A DNA stretch of 64,000 bases. It comes from Ananas comosus. Lineage: Eukaryota > Streptophyta > Magnoliopsida > Poales > Bromeliaceae. Positions 11,148-22,605 of this stretch are shown here, piece by piece; the first letter of the stretch is position 1; every line of letters begins with the position of its first letter. The stretch covers positions 16,320,785 through 16,384,784 of the forward strand of contig NC_033621.1 of NCBI RefSeq assembly GCF_001540865.1, given 5' to 3'. Position numbers and translations under genes: made by a program. The notes below the pieces were generated by a model. That model was not told the DNA's origin. It saw only the letters and a program-made list of their open reading frames with translations, and ran no database searches.

Positions 11148-11571
11148 TACTATTGTTAAGCTTTTTATTTTTTTAACTTTTCATTTTAGTGTGAGAGTAC
11201 AGTTCTTGAATTTCAAAGAAATAATATATATAGTTGTACTTGTTAGTTGTACTTTTCAATAAAACTAATATATATACTTTATATGTCATTTGGACGATGG
11301 ATATTTGATTATATTTAATTTATTTGATTTAATATTATTTATTATNAAAACTAATATATATACTTTATATGTCATTTGGACGATGGATATTTGATTATAT
11401 TTAATTTATTTGATTTAATATTATTTATTATTTATTTATTTAATTTAATATTAATTATTTATTTATAATTTATAATTATTAATTAATTAATAAATTTTTT
11501 ATAAATTAATTAAAAAAATAATATATATAGTTGTACTTGTTATTTGTACTTTTCAAGAAAACTAATATATA
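11148..11571. other. Duplicated AT-rich spacer with a gap character at 11346
   Basis: The segment around 11263-11345 (AAAACTAATATATATACTTT onward) is repeated exactly just after the single N at 11346. That is how two overlapping contig ends look when they are joined without being merged. A further diverged copy of the same spacer is split by the Helitron (ending at 11571 and resuming at 20198). No gene is seen. Confidence 0.7.
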
Positions 11572-12647
11572 CTAGTTAATGACCCGCGCTTTGCTGCGCG
11601 ACAGAAAGATTTGTACTAAACACACAATAGTAAATGATAAACAACAAAAATATATATATATCTTCATAAATATTTTTAATATTAAAAATTAGTTCAAGTC
11701 CGAAGATATAACAAAACAACTGCCTATGTATTATTTGCACTGGATTAACAAAGTGCATAGTAAAGTGCGTAATATAGAAAACCCAAAAGTTTTATTCAAT
11801 GTTGCTACTGCTCTGGCCACCATCTTCTGTAAATCTGTAAGTTTAATATATGAAAAAATATTAGTCATGGACTTGTGCGCTATATATCAAAAGTTTAGTA
11901 AAATTACCTAAGACGCTTTCTTCTTAGCTGTTCGACATCAGAAGCTACTTCTAATTTTTATCTTTTAAAAACTCAATAAAAATTATTGCATCACGTTAGC
12001 ATTTGAAATGTAGCATTTTTTTTTTATATGCATAATGATGAGAAAAAGAAAATAATACTTGGAGCGACTTATCATTTGGGGAGTTACTTCTTCAGTAATT
12101 TGAAAATCCAGGAAGGAATTTTAACTTTAAGAAATAAGGCCAGTTGTTAAAAAAGCAAGTAAAAGTAAGTAAATCTCAGACATACAAGGGTAAAAACACT
12201 GTACAGTCCTAAGTGCCAACATAGAAGAGCGAAACATAAAAAATTTTAGGAAAATATGAGTAGCTAGGCCATCTAATTAGTAGGCAAATGCAGTGAAAGG
12301 CAGACCCAAAAAAATTGCTGGAAAATGTAAGCAGCAAAACCATAATTCCAGTCGACAGGAAAAAAAATGAAAAACTGTCTAAAATAGCAAAACCAAATGC
12401 ATTTTATGAACTTCAGTAATTTTCATGTGCGGCGTAGAAGGCAAACCCAACAAAAAGCATAATCGAAAAAATTTAAGTAAAATGAGAAGGCCATAATCTG
12501 GATAAGAGCAAGAAAAATGCAAAAAAAGTTTATAAAATAGAGATTCATTCGAGGCTCAGAAAAGCAATCCCAACGAAAATCAGAACCGAAAAAATTTAAG
12601 CAAAATGCAAATGAGAAGGCCACAACCCGGATAAGAGAAAGAAGGGC

Positions 12648-13402
12648 TTTTTTCTAATTTATCCTCCGGGCAAATTTTTATTTTAAAAACAGCCCTGTCA
12701 AGATTTAATTTGCAAAAATGGCCCTGTCCTGCCACGCAGGCGCCATGTCAGCGCCATGCGGGTAGGGCTGGGGCCAGTGTATTAAGTTAAACACGGTAAA
12801 CCATTCACCGTGTTCAAACACGGTGACGGTGAATGATTCACCGTGTTTCGCACGGTATATTTATATTCCTTTTCTTCTCTTTTAGGGATGTCAATGGGTC
12901 GGGTTTGGGTCGGGTTTGGATCGGATTTTTAAAAATCTGAAATTGAATTCGAAAATCAAATTAAAACCCGAACACGAATCCGAGCCCGGCGGGTTTTAAA
13001 AATCCATACCTATATCCATATGTTAAAGTTATATGGATATGAATTTTTAAAAACCCGCTGGGTTCGGATTCGGGTTCGAGTTTTAATTTGATTTTCGGAT
13101 TCGGATTCGGGTTTTTTAAAACTCGATCCAAATCCTTAAAAGAGAAGAAAAGGAATATAAATACACTATGTGAAACACGATGAACCATTCACCGTGTTCA
13201 AACACGGTGAACCATTCACCGTGTTCAAACACGGTGAATGGTTCACTGTGTTCAACTAAACACACTGGCCCCAGCCCTACCCGCGTGGTGCTGACGTAGG
13301 CGCTTGCGTGGCATGGACAAGGCCATTTTTGCAAATTAAATTTTGACAGGGCTATTTTGAAAATAAAATTTTTTCAGGGGACCATTTACAAATGAAAAAA
13401 AA
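12648..13402. mobile_element. Fold-back MITE with CACGGTGA palindrome tracts
   Basis: The two halves are reverse complements over about 350 bp each. The left arm runs from AAATTTTTATTTTAAAAACAG through CAGCCCTGTC to the arrays of CACGGTGAA...TTCACCGTG near 12797-12870. The matching right arm is at 13160-13390. The centre (12893-13140) is a second inverted pair rich in GGGTCGGGTTTGG and TTCGGATTCGG. A transcript would form a long hairpin and could give small RNAs. Target duplication not resolved; superfamily uncertain. Confidence 0.75.
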
Positions 13403-15551
13403 AATGTTCATGCATAAAAGCAAAACCAATGAAAATCAGAGATGGAAAAATTTTAGTAAAATGCAATTGAGAAAGCCACATTTATAGATACTCTCTAAAA
13501 GAAAAAATGCAAAAAAAAAAAATGATATGCATAAAATAGAGATTCATGCGAGACTTAGAAGGCAATTCCAACAAAAAATTAGAGCAGAAAAAATCCCAGT
13601 AAAATCCAAGTGGGAAGGCCATAATTCCAGATAAAGTAAAGGACTGTGCCGAATATTTATTGTGGACGGCAACTCTGTAACAAATAGCCGCAGGCTGCAG
13701 TGATTGCCCCGATGCAGCAGCGATTGCTCCGAGGCCATTCGCCTGCCATGCCATTGCAGGCAATTTCAAAAACGAAGGTAGCATTCAAAAACAACCGTCC
13801 ACCTCATCATCGCCTTGTCTTAAAGAGAAGGGAAAGCAACAACGCAACATAAAATAGAAAAGGGGCTGCAAAAAAAATAAAAATAGAAGAAAAATCGAGA
13901 GGACCCAAAAAAAATTTTAAACCCAGAAGAAACATTCAGAAAAACCATAAATACTTCAACCACCAGGCATCCAACCATCTATCTAAGTAACATGAAAATC
14001 CAAACACCAGACAATAAGATAAGAGAACATGAAGCAACCGAAGAAACTTTCAAAAGACCAAACCTCCTCTCTGCAGACAATCACAGCAAGAAGAATAATA
14101 GAGATTGCAACCTAGTTTGCAATTTAAGAAGAAAGTGGGCAAGGGACTTATCAACCAAGGGAGCATCTATATATCTATAACTATATAATCAAAATGAAGG
14201 AAAGGGAGAGAGAAGAGAGGGGAAGCAGGGCGCCGCCGCCGAGCGGCGCAGTATCCTGAGACGACGCCCACGCCATGCGATGATCTGGGGTCGTACGACG
14301 CCGAGAATCACCTATTTTCAGGAAGCAACAGTTCCACGGCGGACATTAAATGCCCAGATCCGGAGTAGATAGAGGCGTACGGTGCGGCAAGGGGAGCAAC
14401 CAATCACAGGGCGAGCAACATTAAATGCCCAAATCCGGCATAAATAGGGGCGTACTGCCACACCCCACAACCGCCAATTTGGTCCATTCGAGCACGTCAA
14501 CAGACGCCGAACGGATAGAGTTTCTCCTATCTGCCCAAGGCTCAACAAACATCAATCATGTATATCTAGTTGCCCCGGTAAACATAGTCAACATGCATGA
14601 ATCATGCAAGTATGATACAAGAAAGAGAAAGAGAGAAATACTAGCTATTACATACACATTCAATCATTCACATTCACTTGGTTTACAAATTTCATCTCAA
14701 GATACATATACATCATCTAAAAGTAACCTCTCCCAAAATACATCAAGTCTCTCAATATGTACATGGCACGCTAATGCATAGGAAGCTACTATCTAGGGCG
14801 CTACGCCTTTACCGCGATCCTCGGCCGGTCTGCTCGTGCTAGGCCCTGCAATAAAGTGGGATGAGAACTAATAATAATTCCCAGTGGATTCGGCCGCCGA
14901 TCCCGTCGATTTTTCCACTAGGTCTAAGCAGGCATAAGTAGAAGGGTTAGCTATATAATAAATATCTAGCATGCTACTATGCCTTAGCAATATGAAACGA
15001 TAAACAGGTACAATAAACATGTACTAGCAACTACTATGCTCATGATGCATGCCATCCATATTTCATAACCCAATCATTCCGGCTAACCCGAAGGTTAAGC
15101 CCCGACTCACTGCCAAATCCCGCAAGTGAGGAGAAGTCTGCTACACTCACCCGGGACCGTCTGACGGGGTAGCTACGTTTGTCCCTCCATTTCTCTCGAC
15201 ACTTTAATCTATTTTGGCTAAAGTTCGATACGTTACAACGTTAACCCCTACCGTGAAGTACTCCAGAGACCACTGCTTGGGTGGAGCGACCACCGCCAAG
15301 CGAAACAGACATATGTGAGTATGATCCAATCTTCTATCCCGAGGATACCCTACCAACTAGTGGTAACAATGTCAGGGAAGATACCAATCCCTATCCTCAT
15401 ATCGTGAGTGTTCTCAATTTACTATCCAAATGTCACCTGTGTATGGTACAATGTCTCTATCCAAATGTTACCTTTGTATGTCACAATGTTTCTATATTCT
15501 CATTGTCATAGCACTATAGAGTTCTTGTTCTCAATCCAATCCTCATGCACA

Positions 15552-16298
15552 TCTATAAACCTATATGAAGCCACAATATTTTTTACCACGTGGCATGTTA
15601 TCCTTTATTCTCATAGCCCAACTTTAAATCAAACCACTTTCTCATCTTCTCAACACCCAACCTTTCACCTTCTCACTCCTCTAATTACATTTAGATGCAA
15701 CTTTAAATCCAACTTTAAATCAAATCGCCTTCTCCTCTTCTCACCGCCCAACCCTTCACATCCCCACTCATCTAATTACATGTAAGGTGCAATATTTAAT
15801 TATATGTACCATATTAATATTTCATCAATGAGTGAGTTTTATAACTTTAATTCACTCCCCTCCTCCATTAATCTCTCACCCTATCTCTTTTGTAACTCTT
15901 TTCCATTAATCTCCCACCCCTCTCTTTTGTAATTTTTTTTTATGCATCATAAAAAAATATATCATCTTCTAATCTCCCACTCCACACTCATCTCCTTCTT
16001 TCTCTCATTATCTTAACGAAGATAAAGAGGAAGAAGAAGAAAAAAAGGAGCCTCTAAAGAACATTGTCTCCTTCGAAAAGTATCATCCCGCGAAGCCGAG
16101 CCACGGCCCATATAAGTGTCTGCTGAGCCGGTCCTTGCGGGGCCCCTGCTCACCATGTGAATTTAGTCATGCAAATTGGATGTGTTTAATATGATATAAC
16201 TTTCTATATATCAATAAACTGTAAATATAAGTTTTATTAAAATTTTTAAATTTTGCTTCTATTATCTACCCGCTGCATCGCGCGGATCTCTACACTAG
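15552..16298 (+). mobile_element. Helitron 2, 747 bp, non-autonomous
   Basis: It starts TCTATAAACCTATATGAAGC after a host A (15551) and ends CTAG at 16295-16298 before a host T. The 3' end carries a CCGC...GCGG hairpin (about 16270-16285) about 10 bp before CTAG. It lies inside LTR C, so it inserted after that LTR. The interior is CT- and AT-rich with no coding potential; the frame at 15408-15785 straddles its 5' border. Confidence 0.8.
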
Positions 16299-16818
16299 TA
16301 ATTCACTATGTTTCATCTCATATTTCTACAAATACCATGAGAGCATGTAAGGAATGGAATAACCAACACAACTACTCTACAATGCATGAGTTCTATACAT
16401 GTACATATACGGCCAATATGAAATAACATAGACATAAAAGAAAATCCAATTGTTTCGGATAGCACCCCCTACCTCTTAATGATGCCGAGGTGCGAGAATC
16501 CTAGCCTCACGATTTATGGACGTCGTTTCGACTCGACCCAACGCAAATGAATAGAAAATCATACTTTTCTTCAACGATTCACCGCACGCCCGTAGGAACT
16601 CCAGTTTAAGTTGCCCACCGTGTCGGTTTTACCGTTAATTAGGTTTACATAGGCTCAATTTACATCCAAACCCAACACATGACAAAACCCCTTTTGAAAC
16701 TCTAAAATCTATTATTGCAAGAATACACCAAAATAGCTCATGATTCATTCAATAATCTAGTATAGTATCACCTAGGGTCTCATTTCTAAGGGATTATAGC
16801 AAAGCCCTAATCTTAAAC

Positions 16819-19306
16819 CGTAACGCACTAGACCTTGCAAATTGCGGGGTTCGAGTGTTTGGACAGTGTCCCGAGTCTTTCCAGACTTTCTGGTGGGTCG
16901 TTGACAGTGTTCCGACCTATGGTTCGAGTCCCGAGAATTGTGGTTTAAGGCTGTGTATCAAAATCCAAAAAGTTGAATTTTTGGTCAGCCCTCGGGTAGC
17001 CTTCAACAGGCTGTGTACCGGTACAGGCTTGGTGGCTGTACCAGTAGGGGGTTGATGGCTGTACCGGTATGGGCCCGCGTACCGGTACACAGACGGCTTT
17101 TCGGCAAAACCCAAGGCTCGGGTTTGCATTTTCGTGGGTGGTGTACCGGTACACATTCCCGTGTACCGGTACACAGTGCAGATTGGGGCTGTTTCGTAGA
17201 GGGGTGTTTTTGCAATTGTTGCAACACCTATATATTACACCCCAGCCCCTTTAGAGGGCTTTCTTGTGCCCTAACCAGAGGAGATAAGGTGAGACTCTCC
17301 CCCTTTAATTTCTTCTCCATTTTTGATGGATTTTGGTTGGTTTTGATCTCTCCTCTCTTCTCCACCTTGCTTTTTGTTGGGTTTCCTCCATTGTTGAAGG
17401 CTTTGAGCTTGGAAAGGAGCTTGTTTGAGAGGAGATCTTCAACTCCACTTGGCTTGGAGCTTGGTTTGGGACATCTTGTGAGGTGAGTACTCGTGATCTC
17501 TCCTTTAGAGCATGTTTTGGTAGTTTTCCTCTTTGGAAACCCTAGATTTTGGATTTTAGGGCTAGGATTGGAGATTTTTGATTTGAGGGCTTTGGAACCA
17601 AATTGATGGGTTTAGAACCTTTGTTTAGGTTTGATTGGAAGGACTCTAGCTCCCATTTGGAGATTGAGAGAGCTTCCTTCGCAATCGGTGTGTTTTCTTC
17701 AACCGTAGCCCGATTTGGTTAATGATTGAGCAATCCGTTGTTCGTTTCGTTTGGGTAACACTTGTTCCTACATCCTTAGGGTACTAGGAGGCTAGTGGAC
17801 AACTTCGTTCGGCGAAACGAAGAGTTCGAAAAATCGGTGGGTTTGGCTTCATGATTTGGGGCAAAATGACCCCTATGAGTAAAATACTTGTCTTTTTGTG
17901 AAAGTAAATGCATATTCATGCTAGATAGAATTTATATGAATTTTGGAACGCTTAAAACCGATACATTATGTATTATGAGAACTTCGCTCTATGTAGTAGA
18001 GTCTTATGTGTAGTATGCATGCATGTGTTCCGGATTCTTTATTGCAACTTGAAAATATGTCTCTTATGTGGGGAAATGACTAGAATCATGCAACCTTAAG
18101 CATAATTGCCATGTTATGACTTAGTGAGCAAAAGTGTCATAAAGGGGCACTTGGAATTAGTAAACTATGAAAATGCAACTTAGATACATGATGATAGGCC
18201 ATTGTACATCTGCTATATTCCATGTTAGAGACATGATGACATAGAGATAGGCCATGATGACATTTGACATATTCCATGTTTTAAACATGAGGACTTGGTA
18301 CTTGAGACAGATCATTGCTTGCTTGCCATTGTGCTCATTTGCACATGCTTGTGAGGGTCGCTCCCTACAAACCGGCACTCCGGAGATAGCTATCGCGACA
18401 TATGCTCGCCCGTGCGGGATTGGGCGCCGAAGTGGATTGCCGTGGGGGAGGCTCATCCCTAGAGCGGGGATGTTGACTACCACGGGGCCATTAGGCACGG
18501 TGCAGGCCAGACAGCCTTCGGGTGGGTCTTATATGATTAGGACTTAGTGACAGAACATACTATGTGAACTTTAAGACTATTAAAGTGGACTTGGACTAGA
18601 ATAGTAAACAATGACATCTTTACTATTTTCGCATTGAGGACATCGGACTGGTTGCATTCTATGCTTATGCATGTCATACACATCCATGTACATTCATGAT
18701 ATCTTTACTTTATTACTTATGCAAATCATGCTAAGTAGAGACCTTATGTTATAGTAAATTATATTTTGCTTATCTTTCGCTTTAGTATATCGTTAGTCAC
18801 TGATCTCTTTTTGTAGCTTTTGGGCCTTGTGGCGTAGTTCACTGAAGTCAGTAATTGCCTACTGGGAACTATTTTTAATAGTTCTCACGCCCTCTTTTTC
18901 GTGGTTTCTTTCAGAGCCTTCTGCACCGGCGGAGGCACGGGATCGCGGCAAGGGGATCGCATAGCTAGCTAGCGAGGAGCGGTTCTTTGCCTAGGTGGTT
19001 TACTCTTTCTTTTTGTAGATGAGAGAGAGTGAGAGATTTTGTATCCATGTATAGAGACCACCTATGTATCTACCTTTAGCACTTGTATTGGGATTTCCTT
19101 TGTATTATTTTATGCTTTTATTAGTGGATTCCAGCTTTGTGTTACTTTCTCTATTGTAGAACTTAGTATTATATTATGCTCTGATACTCCTAAATGTCCT
19201 TATTATTGCTTCAATTATCGTTGTTTTAGACGCCTTATATGTTTTAGACGTATGGCGGGTCTGGGCACGTGCCGGGCGTGCTTCCGCTGGGTCCCGGGGC
19301 GTGACA
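16819..19306 (+). mobile_element. Solo LTR B
   Basis: A 2488-bp unit between TAAAC repeats (16814-16818 and 19307-19311) starts CGTAACGC, probably TGTAACGC with one change, and ends CCGGGGCGTGACA. It is inserted in LTR C in the opposite orientation. A TATA-like box CTATATATTA is at 17228-17237, preceded by six GTACCGGTAC-type palindromes. Later features include AGCCTTCTGCACCGGCGGAG near 18914, a stretch also found in LTRs A and C at the equivalent place. Confidence 0.9.
17013..17172. repeat. GTACCGGTAC palindrome cluster in LTR B
   Basis: TGTACCGGTACA occurs at 17013-17024, with further copies near 17060-17070 (GTACCGGTAT), 17079-17088, 17143-17152 and 17163-17172, plus one degenerate copy (TGTACCAGTAG) at about 17037. 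All lie within 220 bp upstream of the TATA-like box at 17228. They could be factor-binding or methylation-prone sites; function unknown. The open frames crossing them on both strands are a consequence of the palindromes. Confidence 0.8.
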
Positions 19307-19832
19307 TAAACCACCAAAGCTCATGAAGCTTACCTCTAAACCAAGCTCCTTCTCAAGCTAAGGAAGAAGAAGGAGAAGCTTCACCTCCAAGCAAGCCTTC
19401 TCCACTATTCTCCACCTCTTAGTACAAACCCTAGGAGAAAGAGAGAGAAGCTTAGAGAGAGAGAGAGAGAGAGAGTTTTCTCTTTAGTTGGAGAGTGAGG
19501 GAAATGAGAAGGATGAGTTGGAAACCCTTTCATATACTCTCCCATTGCATACAATTGCACCAAGCCCCTCACACAACACACTCAGCTCAACCTGAGCATT
19601 CTCGTGTTCGGGGTCCGGACCCTACAGCCAGCGTCTAGACCCCGAGAGCATTTCCACTGCGAAAATTTCTGAAAATTTCCCACAATACTCTCCAAGGCCC
19701 TTCATACCCCTATGAGCCATTCCTATCATTTGGAATGCTCAACGGACCTTTCCGAAGCGTCCAATACCACACTTTGGTCAATTTCGACTAAAGTTCGGTT
19801 TACGCGTTAAGGATTCATTACCTTACACGTAC

Positions 19833-20160
19833 GAACAAGGACCCATCTCCGGGCTACCGGTGGATCAACGGCAGCATTAAATGCCCAGATCCACAGTAGA
19901 TACAGGCGAGCGGCGGTTGCGCGGCGCCATTAATGCGCCGAAGAGAATAGAGTACGAACCCTACAGGGACCGTGGGGATCCGGAGAGAGAGACGGAGTGA
20001 GAGAAGGGAAGCCTCGAGGAAGAAGTACGATATTAGAGTAGCATAATAGGAAGAGTAGGGGGAGCCTTGGCACCAGAAAGAAGAGAGAGACAACACCACC
20101 TGAGGGGGCCCATGCCTCAGATGAGGGGCCTACATCCGAAATCAAGGAGAAGGGCGAAAA
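19833..20160 (-). other. 5' part of Helitron 1, no gene recognised
   Basis: Helitron 1 sequence resumes to the right of LTR C. It contains another ATTAAATGCCCAGATCC copy (about 19875) and purine-rich DNA to 20150. No protein is recognisable. Short frames here (19854-20145, minus) overlap one another and look like by-products of GA-rich sequence. Confidence 0.5.
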
Positions 20161-20197
20161 ATAATTAAGGGTTCGCCCTTTAATGATATTGTATTGA

Positions 20198-20871
20198 TAC
20201 TTTATATGTCATTTGGACTATGGATATTTGATTATATTTAATTTATTTGATTTAATATTATTTATAATTATTAATAATTATTTATTTATTAATTTAATAT
20301 TAATTAATTATTTATAATTTATAATTATTAATAATTTATTATTATCTATTAATTTATTATTATTTATAATTAATAATTAATTAATTAATTAATTAGTTTT
20401 TTATTAATTAATTAATTAATTAATTTTTTACTAGTTAATTAATTAATAATTTATAATTACTTATAATTTATCATTAATTAATAATTTATAATTATTTATA
20501 ATTTATAATTTATTTTATTATTATTTAGATAATTTATAATTTATAATTATTNAATTTATAATTTATAATTATTAATACTTTATTATTTATAATTTATTAT
20601 TATTTAATTAATTTATTATTTATAATTATTAATATTAATTTATTATTTTTAAGTAATATTTTGATGTTAATTAATTAGATAAAATAATTTTAATTTAAAA
20701 TTATAATTCTTATTCGTTTTGTTCCAATCTAACAATCCAAACACTATTTGCCTTATTCCTAGAAACAACTCAATTTTCATTTAAATGTAAAATTAGTCTA
20801 GTTCCTACTTATACCTGAACTTGTACCTATCCCTAGAATAAGTAATTCTTACTTATACTCGAACCAAACGC
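20198..20871. mobile_element. AT-rich Harbinger-type MITE, right part
   Basis: Near-pure TAATTAAT sequence ends in an inverted copy of the 7341 terminus (CTTATACTCGAACCAAACGC, ending 20871). The terminal 230 bp, reverse complemented, follow 7341-7570 closely, including CAGGTATAA, TGTTTGGAT and TTAACATCAAAATATTACTT. The left terminus was not found; the part before Helitron 1 (11350-11571) may belong to it. A single N at 20552 is flanked by a repeated AATTTATAATTTATAATTAT, again suggesting unmerged contig ends. Confidence 0.6.
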
Positions 20872-21235
20872 AAAAAGTCTCCCTAATATGTAATTGAAAA
20901 GGATGGTCCGATTTTGCCAAAAAAAAGAAAATTACTAAATTTTTTTATGTAAAATAACTAAAATAATATAATATAAAAAAATAATATGAAAGTATAGAAT
21001 AATAGGAGTTGAGCTGGACGTGCTTTTAGAAGCACCAAAATATTAATGTTATAGCCTTTTTCCGCTATTGGATCAATTCTAATGGTTCTTAGATCATACA
21101 CAATAGTAGGACACAAGTTATTGACATAATTCAATAGCCAAAATAATGGACCCAAGAGTGAAAAAATTGTAAATACTACATATTAGTACTTTTAAAAGTA
21201 TATCAGCTCAATTCTTAACATCTTATAATATACCA

Positions 21236-21340
21236 TAATCTATAATCTATAATATCTATAATCTATAATATCTATAATCTATAATCTATAACCTATATCT
21301 ATAATCTATAATCTATAATCTATAATCTATATTAATCAGT
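21236..21340. repeat. CTATAAT-type microsatellite
   Basis: About a dozen copies of the heptamer TCTATAA and its variants in direct order. No other feature is seen between 20872 and 21340. Confidence 0.8.
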
Positions 21341-21349
21341 AGTTATATC

Positions 21350-21523
21350 ATATCAAGAAGAAGCTCACTAAGAGACCCACGCCGCCATTATCACATAACC
21401 AATAAAAGATTGCCACATGTCCAATAAATATTTTGGGCGCACCCATTACACTATAAATCGACTCTAAAATATACATTGGATATCAATTCTTGTAGTACAA
21501 TAATTTATTTAAATATTTTATTT

Positions 21524-21562
<39 letters not shown>

Positions 21563-21765
21563 CGACAGTTCTGTCGTATCAAGAAGAAGCTCACTAAGAG
21601 AGCCACGTCGCCCATTAGCACATAACCAATGAAAGATTGTCACATGTCCAATAAATATTGTAGACACACCTATTACACTATATAAATCAGCTCTAAATTA
21701 TACATTGGATATCAATTCTTGTAGTACAATAATTTATTTAAATATTTTATTTTACAATATTAATT
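21350..21765 (+). repeat. Direct duplication of about 190 bp separated by (AAT)n
   Basis: Two diverged copies (about 21353-21527 and 21577-21763) share ATCAAGAAGAAGCTCACTAA, CACATGTCCAATAAATATT and ATTGGATATCAATTCTTGTA, with an (AAT)n run at 21528-21562 between them. The second copy has CTATATAAATC, a possible TATA-like box. The layout resembles two terminal repeats of a small element, but no internal primer site is visible. It lies about 1.4 kb upstream of the FtsZ2 start. Confidence 0.65.
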
Positions 21766-22500
21766 ATTAAATATTCTATTAATTATTTTATATTTTGTAC
21801 AATGTATGGATTATTAGTATGCACTAACCATAAGAAAAAAAAAATCTCCTATCTGTTGAAACCTATTAACCATTTTCTGCAGGGGTGTATATGTATACAT
21901 ACACCACATGCTTAAACTCCTTTAGTAGAGATTTTAAAATTAATTCATTAAACATAATTTAAACTATTAGAGTTTATAGAAAAGATCTATTTAATTAAGT
22001 TTTGATATTAGAATATTAGTCACCTAATATAAGTTACAGTGTATAAAGTATCAATATACACTAGGAACATATAATAATCTTTTCTTTCTCCAATCAATTT
22101 TACCAAGGTAAAAATACTCCCACATATTTTTTCCATTTGAAATATGTCCTCAACTTTAATTATTTAGTTAAAAAGTTTATTCGTAGAATAACTATCAAAA
22201 CTATTACGTTTAATTAAATTTTTAAATAAAAATATTAGAATAATTTAACTTTGAAACTTAAAAAAAAATGAATTAAAACAATTACTTTTTATAATGTATA
22301 GAAGAATACTTTATAGATTTGTTTATATTTTTAATTATAATTTATATAATTTTAAAATTTTAATAATTATATATCTAAATCGATTAATTAAAATACTTTT
22401 TATTCGGTGCAGAGTGCCGCCTAATCTAGCCTAGTTATTATTAAAGACTATTAGTAGTTTTAAGGAGCCCAACCTTAGACCAATGAATACATTAAAACCC
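21766..22500. other. AT-rich upstream region of FtsZ2, nothing specific
   Basis: About 730 bp of AT-rich unique sequence with no repeats or open frames of note. It probably includes the FtsZ2 promoter, but no element can be singled out with confidence. Confidence 0.4.
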
Positions 22501-22559
22501 CATTTTTTTAGATCACCGTCGCCGATTCCTCCATTCCCTTTCAGAGCCAAACACCAAAA

Positions 22560-22605
<46 letters not shown>

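Larger units (their letters stand above)
14456..19827 (-). mobile_element. Solo LTR C, interrupted by Helitron 2 and LTR B
   Basis: The element opens at 14456 with TGCCACACCCC (decayed from TGTCACGCCCC) and closes at 19827 with CCTTACA. It is flanked by CGTAC on both sides (14451-14455 and 19828-19832). Read on the minus strand it runs TGTAAGG to GTGGCA, as in LTRs D and E. Removing LTR B and its repeat leaves about 2.9 kb, and also removing Helitron 2 leaves about 2.1 kb. A TATA-like box (AGTATATGA on minus, near 19530-19538) and palindromes at 19611-19622 and 19633-19640 mark U3. No internal region remains. Confidence 0.88.
11572..20197 (-). mobile_element. Helitron 1 with nested insertions
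   Basis: On the minus strand the element starts TCAATACAATATC at 20197 and ends CTAG at 11572. A short hairpin (GCGC AGCAAA GCGC, about 11585-11598) lies roughly 10 bp before the end. The host bases are A before TC and T after CTAG, the Helitron insertion rule. The join AATATATA/TACTTTATATG is found uninterrupted at 11263 and 11347 in paralogous spacer copies, giving an empty site. Net of LTR C and its target repeat the Helitron is about 3.2 kb. No Rep/helicase gene is visible, so it is non-autonomous. It contains a fold-back element (12648-13402) and repeated ATTAAATGCCCAGATCC motifs (about 14346, 14420, 19875). Confidence 0.85.

Noticed and set aside
16917..17486. Several open frames over the GTACCGGTAC cluster
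   Set aside because: Palindromes give similar peptides on both strands. They lie in LTR U3 and have no domain.
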